DNA of 64,000 nt from NCBI RefSeq assembly GCF_022867865.1, contig NZ_JALIEC010000012.1, positions 20,082 to 84,081 of the forward strand, given 5' to 3'. Within the stretch, counting starts at the first letter, position 1. Every line of letters starts with the position of its first letter. Shown here in pieces: positions 37,728 through 46,931 of this stretch. Source of the DNA: Phaeobacter sp. J2-8 (lineage in GTDB: Bacteria; Pseudomonadota; Alphaproteobacteria; Rhodobacterales; Rhodobacteraceae). The notes beneath the pieces are model-generated. The model was given only the letters and a program-made list of their open reading frames with translations, did no database searches and was not told where the DNA came from. The position numbers and the translations under genes are program-made.

Positions 37728-40520
37728 TCATGAGCGGTGCCCGCGCAGCCAGTCAACGACGGCGCGGGCGGGTTTCGTCATGCGCCAGGTGGTGCTGTTG
37801 CGCAGATCTTCGATTTCGGCGGCCAGAGAGGCGATCGTCTGGTCCTGTTCGCTGCGCAGCTTCTCTTGTGCGGCGCGGTTGGCTGTGGCCTCTTGGGTGA
37901 GTTTTGCCTGCGCCGCAACGCCGGCCTCTTGTGCATGGCGCGCCGCGTCCCGGTCCTTGGTAAGCTGGGCAATCTTGGCCGCGTCGGCCTCTTGCGCCTG
38001 TTCGCCCTCGATCACCAGTTTGGCCAATTGCGCCAACTCGCGTTCGCGATCTTTGGCTTCCCGTTCCAGCCGGTCGCGCCGGGTGACAGTGGTCGCAAGA
38101 TCGGCGGTCAGGGTCTCGATCCGGGCGGTTGTTTCACGCTTCAGGGTGTCGCGCGCGGTTGTCGCCGCCTCCAACGCGCGTTCGCGATCCCCGGCTTCCC
38201 GTTCCAGCCGGTCGCGCTGGGTGACGGTGGCCGCAAGATCGGCGGTCAGGGTCTCGATCCGGGCGGTTGTTTCACGCTTCAGGGTGTCGTGCGCGGTTGT
38301 CGCTGCCTCCAACGCGCGTTCGCGATCTTTGGCTTCCCGTTCCAGCCGGTCGCGCTGGGTGGCGGTGGCCGCAAGATCGGCGGTCAGGGTCTCGATCCGG
38401 GCGGCTGTTTCACGCTTCAGGGTGTCGTGTGCACGTTCCAAGGTGTCGCGCGCGGTTGTCGCCGCTTCCAGCTTGCGCTCCAACTCCGACACTTCGGCCT
38501 TCTGGTTGGCAAACTGGGCGCGTGTTGCCTCGACCTCGGTTGCCAGACGTTCCCGGGCCTCGCTATGCTCAAAGATGATCCGTGCCATATTTCCCAGCTC
38601 TTGGCGCGAGATCAGCTCGGATTCCTCCAAATCAGCAAGCCGTTGTGCAAGCGCGCTGCGTGCGCGCTCTGCCTCGGTCATTCCGGCCTCATATTCTGCG
38701 GCTCGGATTTCGGCGGCGTTCCGCGCGGCTTCTGCGGTTTCGGCCCGCTCCAGCGCCTGATCCGCCTCGAGGCGGCGCTGTGCAAGGGCGCTGCGGCCCT
38801 GAGCGACCTCGTTCTGGGCGGCCTCCAGGGCGGCCTTTTGTTGCGCATTTTGCGCAGCTTTCTCATTCAGTTCTGAGCGGATGTCTTCTATGGAGCTGTC
38901 CAAAATCTGTTCCCGTTGACGTGCTGCGTCCAGTTCCGCCACCAGTGTTTCGCGGATCTTTTCCGCCTCGGCCTTTTGCGCGCTTTGTTCCGAGATGGTA
39001 TTATCGCGCTCTTTGATCCGGTCTTCCAGCACGGCGGCCCGGCGGCGTTCAGCGTCCAGCGCCGCCTTTTCTGTGGCCAGTTCTGCGGCGCGCGCCATGG
39101 CCTTTTTTTCGGTCTCTGCTTCCAGTTCCTGCAACAGCTGACGCGTCGTGTCCAACTCTGCCGTCAGTGTTTCCTGGGCCCAGTTCGCCTCGGCCCCATG
39201 CGCCTCCATTTCTGCAAGGCGGGTGTCGCGTTCCTTGATCCGATCGCTCAGCACGGCGGCCCGGCGGCGTTCAGCGTCCAGCGCCGCCTTTTCCGTGGCC
39301 TGTTCTGCGGCGTGTGCCTTGGCCTTTTCTGCGGTCTCTGTTTCCAGTTTTTGCAACAGCTGACGCGTCGTGTCCAACTCTGCCGTCAGTGTTTCCTGGG
39401 TCCAGTTCGCCTCGGCCCCACGCGCCTCCATTTCTGCAAGGCGGGTGTCGCGTTCCTTGATCCGATCTCTCAGCACGGCGACCCGGTGGCGTTCAGCGTC
39501 CAGCGCCGCCTGCACCTCCTGGCGGGCCTTGCTCAGATTGGCATGTTCCTTGGCCTGCGCCTCTAGCTGTGACATCCGCAGACGGGCGGTATTCAGATCG
39601 GTCTCCAACTTGGGCAATTGGGCCGAGATGGCCTGCATCAAGGGGCCAAAAACCGGAGTGGCAGCGTCAAACTCGTTCCGGATGCGATCCAGTACTTTAT
39701 GATCCGCACGGGTTTCTTTCGTCCGCGTCCACCGTTCGAAGATCTCATAGCTTTCGCGAATCCAGGTGGAAAGTGTCGGGTTTTCCGTGATCTTTTCCGG
39801 CAGTTCCTTGTGGTGGCGAAGTGTGCCCGACAGGAAGTTTTCGATCTCTTGTGCCGCCCGGTCATCAAACCGTGGCCAGACAAGCCCCAGCGTATCCCCG
39901 GCACCATTTGCCACGCCCACCCAGTTCTCCAGCAGCGCGCCATAACTGGTCACATGGCGCGTCATGCCCCGGCTGGCCCGTTCGGCATCAAGCACATGGC
40001 GCAGCCACAACAACATGGCCTCGGCCGGTGGGATGCCATCGCGCGCCTCAAGGGATTTGGCGACTTCCAGCGGGTTGCGATGCGTCAGGATTGGCCGGAT
40101 CTCGAAGCCGGATTGTTCTATTACGTCTTGCCAGAACGGCATCAATCGGCACATCCGCGGCTCTTTCAGCATCACCAGCGCGGCATTGCCGAATTCTGTC
40201 TCAAGCAGCGTTTTTGCCTCGTGAGCAAAAGCCTGGCTTTCCGGCGAAGCAAACCAATTGGCATTCATCGGACGCCAATCGCGCCAGTTTGATTGTGACG
40301 CTGCCAGAAGGCGATCATTGAAGCGGCGCACGGCCTGGCTCTCGAAATAGCCGCCGGGATTGTCTTTATGCGGTGTCATCACCTGCTTCGGCAGGTTGCA
40401 TCCCAAATGGTGCAGCACCCCCCCAAGCGCAGAGGTCCCCGACCGATGCATGCCTAAAACAAGGACCATGTATCGGGTCGGGCGGGCCGTTATTGCCTTG
40501 TCTGATTTTTTCTTATTCAT
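37728..40520 (-). CDS. Sulfotransferase fused to a long coiled coil (possible chain-length ruler)
   Basis: 930 residues from ATG 40520 (GAGAG upstream; a TTG 15 bases earlier is less likely). Residues about 15-260 are a sulfotransferase: VLVLGMHRSGTSALGGVL is the PAPS loop and PILTHRNPLEVAKSLEARD the 3'-phosphate region. From about 300 to 890 the protein is almost unbroken charged heptad coiled coil, with two families of internal tandem repeats (74 and 46 residues, three copies each). It ends in a basic segment STTWRMTKPARAVVDWLRG that could bind membrane or a partner. The plan, catalytic head, long coiled coil, short C-terminal anchor, is that of WbdD-like chain terminators of ABC-exported polysaccharides, but with a sulfotransferase in place of kinase/methyltransferase. 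Confidence 0.8.
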   Translation of the reverse strand: MNKKKSDKAITARPTRYMVLVLGMHRSGTSALGGVLHHLGCNLPKQVMTPHKDNPGGYFESQAVRRFNDRLLAASQSNWRDWRPMNANWFASPESQAFAHEAKTLLETEFGNAALVMLKEPRMCRLMPFWQDVIEQSGFEIRPILTHRNPLEVAKSLEARDGIPPAEAMLLWLRHVLDAERASRGMTRHVTSYGALLENWVGVANGAGDTLGLVWPRFDDRAAQEIENFLSGTLRHHKELPEKITENPTLSTWIRESYEIFERWTRTKETRADHKVLDRIRNEFDAATPVFGPLMQAISAQLPKLETDLNTARLRMSQLEAQAKEHANLSKARQEVQAALDAERHRVAVLRDRIKERDTRLAEMEARGAEANWTQETLTAELDTTRQLLQKLETETAEKAKAHAAEQATEKAALDAERRRAAVLSDRIKERDTRLAEMEAHGAEANWAQETLTAELDTTRQLLQELEAETEKKAMARAAELATEKAALDAERRRAAVLEDRIKERDNTISEQSAQKAEAEKIRETLVAELDAARQREQILDSSIEDIRSELNEKAAQNAQQKAALEAAQNEVAQGRSALAQRRLEADQALERAETAEAARNAAEIRAAEYEAGMTEAERARSALAQRLADLEESELISRQELGNMARIIFEHSEARERLATEVEATRAQFANQKAEVSELERKLEAATTARDTLERAHDTLKRETAARIETLTADLAATATQRDRLEREAKDRERALEAATTAHDTLKRETTARIETLTADLAATVTQRDRLEREAGDRERALEAATTARDTLKRETTARIETLTADLATTVTRRDRLEREAKDRERELAQLAKLVIEGEQAQEADAAKIAQLTKDRDAARHAQEAGVAAQAKLTQEATANRAAQEKLRSEQDQTIASLAAEIEDLRNSTTWRMTKPARAVVDWLRGHRS
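38040..38440 (-). repeat. 138-bp in-frame tandem repeats in the coiled coil
   Basis: Three near-identical units with exact 138-bp spacing: GGGTCTCGAT occurs at 38111, 38249 and 38387. Each unit encodes 46 residues (TARIETLTADLAATVTQRD type). Differences are only a few bases per unit. Confidence 0.85.
39010..39510 (-). repeat. 222-bp in-frame tandem repeats in the coiled coil
   Basis: AGCGTC of the repeat recurs at 39051, 39273 and 39495, exactly 222 bp apart. Each unit encodes 74 residues (ALDAERRRAAVLSDRIKERD type). The two full units are nearly identical; the third is partial. Confidence 0.85.
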
Positions 40521-40550
40521 GATAAAATCTCTCAACGAAAATCGGTCTGC

Positions 40551-43196
40551 TCAGCCTTCCGGGCGTAACTCGTTTTCAGGCTGCGCCCGATTTGGCACAT
40601 CCTGGGGATCGGGGGAACCCTGCAACACCTTCGCCACCCCGAATATTTCCGGCATGGTTTGGATCGGCCTGTCAAATGGGCATTCGACTGCACAATTGAT
40701 CTGCTGCAGCACAGGCCGCAGGGCCCCTGACAGCTGAATTCTGAGGGGGCGGCGGGAATTGCGCTGCGGTGCCGGGGGCGGTTTGGCCGGGTGGCTGATC
40801 TTGCAATGCCTGCCACCACCGCACCATTGCCCGTGTGACCTCTGGTGTGGTGTGGCGCCGCACCATGACCCGGCAATCGGGTCCGCCGTCCGGGGCAGGG
40901 CAAAAGGCAAGCGGCGTTTGTGCCGCGATGGCGGCCGTGACAAAACGGTCGAGATCCCCAAGGATCGCAAGCGCAGGATCGACCCAGACGCTCCATTCAT
41001 AATCCGGGAAATAAAGATGTGGCAGCACCTGTGCCCGCAGCGCGCCCGCATCACCCGGTTGGTCAAAGGGAATGCCCTCCCAGGCGCATTCCGCAGACAG
41101 GGGGGTCGTGCAAAAGGCAAAAAGGTCGAAATTTTCGAGTGCGCCCTGCGGCTGTGCCAATCGGGTCTGACCGTCGGGACAGGTTGTATAAAGTACGTAG
41201 GGTTTGCGGTAGTTTCGCTGCCAGCGGGCATAGTAGGCGCAATCGGGGCCAAGCGCATTTTTCAGATAGCTGCCATCCGGGTCGGGAAGGTAGTCGATCT
41301 CGCCCCGATCATGCCCCGAGGCCAGCCCCGGGCGCCCGAAACCGCCTTTGATCCCCAGGCTGAGCCCCGGATGGCCATCAATCAACCGCTTGCTGCCCTC
41401 AAAGCTTTGCCACCAGTGGCGATCAACCAGCCCGCGTTCGCGGATATGGGGAAATCCTGACCGGCAGACCGCCTCGAGATGGGCCCAGGCATGGCCGCGC
41501 CGAAAGGCCGACTGGGCAAAGGCGGTATGCTTTGGCTGGTGCCCGTGTTTCCAGGCGCTGCCGCGCAGGTGATAATAGCGGATGTCCTGCAGACCGACGA
41601 GTTGGTAATTGTCGAGAAACGGCAGCAGATATTCGCTGTAAAGTGGCGCATACCAATCGTCATCCTCGAAGATAAGCACCTTGTCCGCCTCGATATGCGG
41701 CAATCCGGCAAGCAGGTTGCTCGACAGGGTATGGGGGGGATCTTCGGGGTGCGGCGCGCGGCGCACATAGGTTGCCTGCTCTGGCAGGGGCATCTGATCC
41801 GTCAGGGGCACCCGGCCATCATCGACAATAACCCATTGCCGTGGTTGCAGGCTCTGGTCTGCAACCATTTGGGCGCAGCGGGCAAAGGCCGCCGCCCGAT
41901 CCCCGGTCGGGGTGAGGATGGCGTAATCGGCTGATCTGGTCATTGGTTTGGCGGCCAACCGCCCATAGCCCAATCCGTGGTTCGAACGATGGTGCGTCTT
42001 CGCAGCGCTCTTTGGCCCCTCTTTTGCAAGCATGGCATCCAGCCGGGCCGAAATCCGGCGGTGGTGCAGCGCCTCGAGCACCTCCATGATTGGTCGCGCA
42101 GTGCGCGGCGCGGCGGCGGGAAAGCCATGTTCGGTCAGGATCTCGCTCTGCGTCTCGGCCGCTGAGGCAAGCGCGATCCTGCCCCCCATCTGATGTGCCA
42201 AAAGGCCGAACAACCGCTCTACCGCATGGGCAAGACGGCCGTCCCGCGCCACAGGCCCCTCCGCGGTTTCAGGCTCACGTCGGAAATCTGCAGGCCCGAC
42301 ACAGGACATCACCCGCTCGGCGAGATTGCTGCGCAGCCAGAAACAGGTGCCGGCGAAAATCCCCAATCCTGCCCGATCGGAGCGGCCTCGTCAGCTGCCC
42401 CGCCCGAGCTTTCGCGGGATGTTGCGCCTGTGGTCTCACCCGGAAGATTGTTTCCGGTCAACTCTTTGAGCGCTGCACGATTGTCCATGAGATGCGACGG
42501 TCCGTGCAGAAAAAGCTCTCGTGCGCCCCCGAGAAGAATCTCGGGATCTTCCCTGAACAGCCGCACGAAATCCGTCACCCGGTCGGCATCGCCGACAGTC
42601 CCCATCAAAAGCGCATCCCGCCACAGCATCGGAAGCTTGTTTCCGCCCTTCGAGTGGAGTTTGCAGAAAAAGCGGTATTGTGACGGGTCAATCTGCTCGA
42701 GCACCTGTAGAAAGGCACCCACGTCCTGCCCGACATTGTCGACCGCCATCGGGATCGCACCGGGAAAACTGTCACGGATCAGGGCCTCGGAGTGGTGCTG
42801 GGAGTTCCGCGGATAGCTCACATATTGATCGACACCGTCGGGAAAACACGCCAGCGCGCGGCGCAGATCCGCAAAACTGTCGCGGTGATAGGCATGGGCG
42901 ATCACCGCGTAATCGGTCCCCGTGCCTGATCCTGTCTCAGGTTCGGTCTTTGCTTCTGCATCCAGGTGATGCAGCAGCGGGTTGAGGGTTTGGGATGCGA
43001 TTTCCGGATGCGCCTCAAGATAGGCACGGGTCGAGAAGTCCGGCCCCGGATCACGGCCAAGCCGGGCACCGATGCGCAGGAAATGTTCGGCCGGGTCCAG
43101 TCCGCAAATCGCAACGTCGGGGAAACGCTCGAGATACCAGTCCCGATTGAACAGTTTGCTCTCGGCGATCCGTCTGGCGTCGTCACTGGCGTGCAA
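40551..43196 (-). CDS. RgpF / GT-A / DUF616-like multi-domain glycan synthesis protein (two frameshifts)
   Basis: Reconstructed length is 881 residues. It opens with LFNRDWYLERFPDV, a module also seen in the protein at 33201-36445. An RgpF domain follows at about 95-390 (AVIAHAYHRDSFADL, QDVGAFLQVLE, FFCKLHSKGG, FAGTCFWLRSNL), then a GT-A-like domain at about 435-650 (YAILTPTGDRAAAF, WVIVDDGRVPL, LIFEDDDWYAPLYSEYLL) and a DUF616-like end (YVLYTTCPDGQ, EWSVWVDPALAILG). A lost base at 42361-42364 and an extra one at 40745-40749 break the frame; correcting both gives one reading frame ending in PENELRPEG. The start is a TTG at 43196, so the true N-terminus is uncertain. Probably works with the other RgpF protein. 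Confidence 0.75.
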
Positions 43197-43427
43197 TGTC
43201 TTCCCCGTTGGTCTTGCCCTTATTGGACCCGCAGTTGGGCCGGAAAGGCGATTGCGGTGTTAAGTGCCGCACTTTCACCGTTCGCGAAACCCCGTGCCGG
43301 GGACCGCGGCGATTTCCGCCCGGTCTGTGGCAAATTCGCAAACCAGATCACTCGCGGATACGCGCCTTGGTTCACCTGATCGCGGGCCCATTTGTGACAT
43401 GGCACCGACAGCGGCGGCGGGTGATCT

Positions 43428-44855
43428 CTAACCTTTGGCACCCTGACCGCGTGAATAGATATCTTCGTAGCGGATGATATCGTCTTCTTCGAGATAACTG
43501 CCGGTTTGCACTTCGATCAGCACCATCGGCACCTTGCCGGGGTTTTCCATGCGGTGCACGGCACCCAGCGGGATATAGACGGATTGGTTTTCGCTGAGCA
43601 GTTTGACCTCGTCGTCGACCGTGACTTTGGCGGTGCCGGCCACCACAATCCAGTGTTCGGACCGGTGGTGATGGCTTTGCAGGCTGAGCGAGGCGCCGGG
43701 ATGCACATGGATGCGCTTCACCTGAAAACGATCGGCCAGAACCAGGGTTTCAAACCAGCCCCAGGGGCGGTGATCGACCGGGAAATGCTGGGCCTGTTTT
43801 GCGCCGCGCGCCTTGAGCACGTTGACCGCTTTCTTGACATGCTGGCTGTCGGACATATTGGCGATCATGACCGCGTCGCGCATGGCGACGGCGACCGTGT
43901 CTTTCAATCCGATGGCGACCAGTTCGATCTCGTCGGTTTCCGACCGCAGCAGGGTGTTTTCGCAGTCAAACCCGGTGGTGTGCTCAGAGAAGGCGTTGCC
44001 GTTTTCGTCCTGTTCGGATTCCTGCCAGACAGATTCCCAGCTGCCCAGATCGGACCATTGCCCGTCAAAGCGCACGACGCTGACGTTATCGGCCTTTTCC
44101 ATCACCGCGTAGTCGATGGAATCCTCGGGGACCTTGGCCCAAAGATCGGCGTCAATGCGGGTAAATCCAAGATCTTTGGTGCCCGCGTCCAACGCGAGCT
44201 GAACCGCGTCCAGAATGGCCGGGGCATGGGTGCGGAAGGCGGCAATCAATGTGTCGGCACGGGCCAGAAACACACCGGCATTCCACAGGTTCTTGGCATC
44301 AGCAAACAACGCTTCGGCGCGGGTTTCGTCCGGTTTTTCGATAAACCGGGTCAGGTGGTGCACGCCGGGATGGGTTTCCTCCCCGGCTTCGAGCCAGCCA
44401 TAGCCGGTTTCGGCGCGGCTCGGGGCGATGCCAAAGGTGATGATCTGGCCTTCTTCTGCGGCGACGCGGGCGCTGTTGACCGCATCGCGGAACGCTTGTG
44501 GATCTGCCACGGCGTGATCGGAAGGCACCAGCAACAGCATCGCCTCTGGGTCGCGTCGTGCGATCAAAAGCGCGGCGGCCACGGCGGCGGGGGCGGTATT
44601 GCGCCCTTCGGGTTCGATCATGATGTCGGTCGCCTTCATTGCGACCTCATCAAGTTGTTCGGTCACGATAAAGCGGAAATCATTGCCCGTCACCAGAACC
44701 GGATCGGCAAAACCGGTCCCGGTAAAGCGCTGCGCCGATGCCTGAAACAGGCTTTGTTCCCCCACCAGATCCGCGAATTGTTTCGGGAAGCTTTTGCGCG
44801 ACAGGGGCCAAAGCCGAGTTCCCGATCCGCCACAAAGAAGAATAGGGGTGATCAT
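43428..44855 (-). CDS. manC: Mannose-1-phosphate guanylyltransferase / mannose-6-phosphate isomerase
   Basis: 475 residues from ATG 44855, which has GAAAGG upstream. The nucleotidyltransferase half has CGGSGTRLWPLSRKSFPKQF and IEPEGRNTAPA; FIEKPDE is the sugar-binding segment. The C-terminal cupin half (PWGWFETL, LSLQSHHHRSEHWIVV, YIPLGAVHRMENPG) is the mannose-6-phosphate isomerase domain of the bifunctional ManC/CpsB class. Makes GDP-mannose from mannose-1-phosphate and can supply mannose-6-phosphate for the mutase at 17033-18439. GDP-mannose feeds Gmd at 49593-50606. Confidence 0.95.
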   Translation of the reverse strand: MITPILLCGGSGTRLWPLSRKSFPKQFADLVGEQSLFQASAQRFTGTGFADPVLVTGNDFRFIVTEQLDEVAMKATDIMIEPEGRNTAPAAVAAALLIARRDPEAMLLLVPSDHAVADPQAFRDAVNSARVAAEEGQIITFGIAPSRAETGYGWLEAGEETHPGVHHLTRFIEKPDETRAEALFADAKNLWNAGVFLARADTLIAAFRTHAPAILDAVQLALDAGTKDLGFTRIDADLWAKVPEDSIDYAVMEKADNVSVVRFDGQWSDLGSWESVWQESEQDENGNAFSEHTTGFDCENTLLRSETDEIELVAIGLKDTVAVAMRDAVMIANMSDSQHVKKAVNVLKARGAKQAQHFPVDHRPWGWFETLVLADRFQVKRIHVHPGASLSLQSHHHRSEHWIVVAGTAKVTVDDEVKLLSENQSVYIPLGAVHRMENPGKVPMVLIEVQTGSYLEEDDIIRYEDIYSRGQGAKG

Positions 44856-44869
44856 ATCGGTACTGCCTT

Positions 44870-45751
44870 TCATGCAATCACAGGAGAGAGAAGCGCTTCG
44901 CATACATCGTAGAGGTAATTGTCCCACGCGGTATATGTGTCGAAGATGGCGCGCTCATTCTTGTCGAGTTTGGCCACAGCAGCTTTGTAATCCTTGGAAA
45001 CATCCGGTGCTTGGCTCATCGAGCCTGGCGCGAGGTCCAGGTCTTTTTTGGCCAGCCGGTCCAACAGTGCAGCAGAATTTTCGGCAAAGCCGAAGATCAT
45101 GTCGGGGGCCAGTGCCGTGTGCAGCGCGCATGTCAGCACCTCTTGTTCCTGACCGAGGCTGTCAAGGGTCCGTTGTCCGGCCAGGCGACGGATCTGGCCA
45201 TTGTCCAGTTCCAGTCGGTGCGCTTCGGATTCAAGGCTGTACTTCAGATAGGTGCCAAAGCTGGTCTTGTTGTCATTCTCTGATCTGCATGCCTGTTGAT
45301 AGAGCCGATAGAGCCGGTCGCCGGGGCGGCGGATCGTACAGAGTCGCAGATAGGGCACCCCCAAGGAAGGCCCGACATCCCCCGCCAGATCGCCATAGAC
45401 ATAGCGCAGCTTCAGCCGCTCGGGGCGGGGTTTGGCACATAGCGCGGCAAAGCTTTCATCATCGACGACGGTGGCGGGTTGCAGATCGGTGGCGGTGGCC
45501 AGCACCTCGAACAGACCCGGATCGACGGCTTCCGGGATGCAGATATGCACCAGGACGGGCTTCAGTCGCGCATTGAAATCCGAGCGGATCTTGTCGAACT
45601 TGCGATAGAATTCTTCGGAGTTCAGCAAGGTCTGCCGCAGCGTTGCCAGCTTGTCATGCCGGTTGCTTGCATTGGTGATTTCATCCGGGGACGGGATCCG
45701 TTCCAGAATTACCCGGTAGGCGCTTTCAACTTCGGCCGGGGTCAGAGCCAT
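44870..45751 (-). CDS. Sulfotransferase-like protein with DUF4214-like N-terminus, degenerate P-loop
   Basis: 293 residues. The first 55 residues (ESAYRVILERIPSPDEITN, then LRQTLLNSEEFYRKF) look like the YxxiLxRxPs...SxEF pattern of DUF4214 repeats. The remainder aligns in layout with the next gene, but the PAPS loop position reads LVHICIPEAVDPG instead of HIPKCGGTT, so the key Lys and Thr are missing. RLCTIRRPGDRLYRLYQQA keeps the 3'-phosphate region. It may be an inactive or modified paralogue. Its end lies 14 bases before the manC start. Confidence 0.65.
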   Translation of the reverse strand: MALTPAEVESAYRVILERIPSPDEITNASNRHDKLATLRQTLLNSEEFYRKFDKIRSDFNARLKPVLVHICIPEAVDPGLFEVLATATDLQPATVVDDESFAALCAKPRPERLKLRYVYGDLAGDVGPSLGVPYLRLCTIRRPGDRLYRLYQQACRSENDNKTSFGTYLKYSLESEAHRLELDNGQIRRLAGQRTLDSLGQEQEVLTCALHTALAPDMIFGFAENSAALLDRLAKKDLDLAPGSMSQAPDVSKDYKAAVAKLDKNERAIFDTYTAWDNYLYDVCEALLSPVIA

Positions 45752-45790
45752 TTTGCACTCACACCTTCGTCCAGAGCGACATATGACGGA

Positions 45791-46825
45791 TCATGCAAAA
45801 AGCTCGCGGGCACGGTCGTAGAACTTGCGATCATACTGGATCAGCTCTTCCATGCTGTCACGGGTTTCTTGGCTGGGTTTCTGCTTGTCGATCTTGCGCA
45901 TGTTCGGGTCGGATTTCATGAGATCGTCCAGCACCTGATGCTTGCGCAATTCCACCGGGCGCTTACATCCAAGCGTATCGGCCAGGCGGTCCACATCCGC
46001 ATTATAACGATCCATGAAGCCCACAAAAGTGAATTTCTCCAGGTTGCGCAAGGCCTGTTCCATCATTTCATCCATCGAGGCGTCGGGCAATCTGTTGCCC
46101 TTCATCGAGGGTGCAATCTGGGGCATGTCCGAGAAGTAGCGCACAATCGCATTGTTGACGCCGGGGTGTTTGCGGATGTTGGGGTGCGCAAAATAGGCAT
46201 CGATGTCATATTCATTGGCCCAGCGCGGCAGCGTCAAATTATGACGCTCGATGATATCGGGGGCATGGGCGCGGTGGAAATGATACAGGGAAACCAGGCG
46301 ATCGGCGGGATCGCGCAGGAACGAGATCATGCGTTTCGGGCCCGGTATCAGCGTGGTGGCGTAGAAGTCGTAATGCCCCGAAAACACCAGGCTCGAGGCC
46401 AGATTGCCCGCCGTATAGCTGTAAAGACCATTGTGGCGTTCGGCATGCATGTTGTCCGGTCCGAACCATTGGCCCAGCATGTGGTGCAGCGTGGTGCCAC
46501 CACATTTCGGAATATGCAGGAATACCACCCGATCCGCATTGCAGGGTTGCAGGTTCTGCGCAAGCTTTTGCAACGAGGGTTGGGCGGATGCGGATATCTG
46601 TTGCGCGCGGTTTTTGCCCGAGAACGGCGCATAGCGCTGTGCAAATTCCGAGGATTTCAGAAACACCCTGCGCACGCTGTCGAGCGAGTTATGCGCGGCC
46701 TGCATGCGTTCCACCTCACTGTCCGAAGGGATGCGATCAAGGAACATTTTATAGCAGAGCCGGATATCATGTTTCGTCAGGTTTTCGGCGGCAGGCGTTT
46801 CCTGAGGTGTTTCCGGGGTGGTCAT
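45791..46825 (-). CDS. Sulfotransferase family 2 protein with DUF4214-like N-terminus
   Basis: 344 residues from ATG 46825 (AAGGAAACG box; a TTG 15 bases upstream is less likely). Residues about 20-75 (RLCYKMFLDRIPSDSEVER, then VRRVFLKSSEFAQRY) match the DUF4214-like pattern of its neighbour. An intact PAPS loop VVFLHIPKCGGTTLHHML and a 3'-phosphate region MISFLRDPADRLVSLYHFHR follow. A predicted active sulfotransferase, next to its degenerate paralogue on the same strand. The acceptor is probably the polymer made by the surrounding glycosyltransferases. Confidence 0.83.
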   Translation of the reverse strand: MTTPETPQETPAAENLTKHDIRLCYKMFLDRIPSDSEVERMQAAHNSLDSVRRVFLKSSEFAQRYAPFSGKNRAQQISASAQPSLQKLAQNLQPCNADRVVFLHIPKCGGTTLHHMLGQWFGPDNMHAERHNGLYSYTAGNLASSLVFSGHYDFYATTLIPGPKRMISFLRDPADRLVSLYHFHRAHAPDIIERHNLTLPRWANEYDIDAYFAHPNIRKHPGVNNAIVRYFSDMPQIAPSMKGNRLPDASMDEMMEQALRNLEKFTFVGFMDRYNADVDRLADTLGCKRPVELRKHQVLDDLMKSDPNMRKIDKQKPSQETRDSMEELIQYDRKFYDRARELFA

Positions 46826-46931
46826 CGGCGTTTCCTTCAATCGATGGCTCTGGGCGCAAGGGGGCGGTCAGTTATGCCATCTGGCCTTTTGGTTCTGTTG
46901 GGCGGGTTGGTGCCGCGCGGAGTGCTCAGTC

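Noticed and set aside
37728..40520. Tandem repeats as a CRISPR-like array
   Set aside because: Repeats are 138 and 222 bp, contiguous, in frame and coding; there are no spacers or cas genes.
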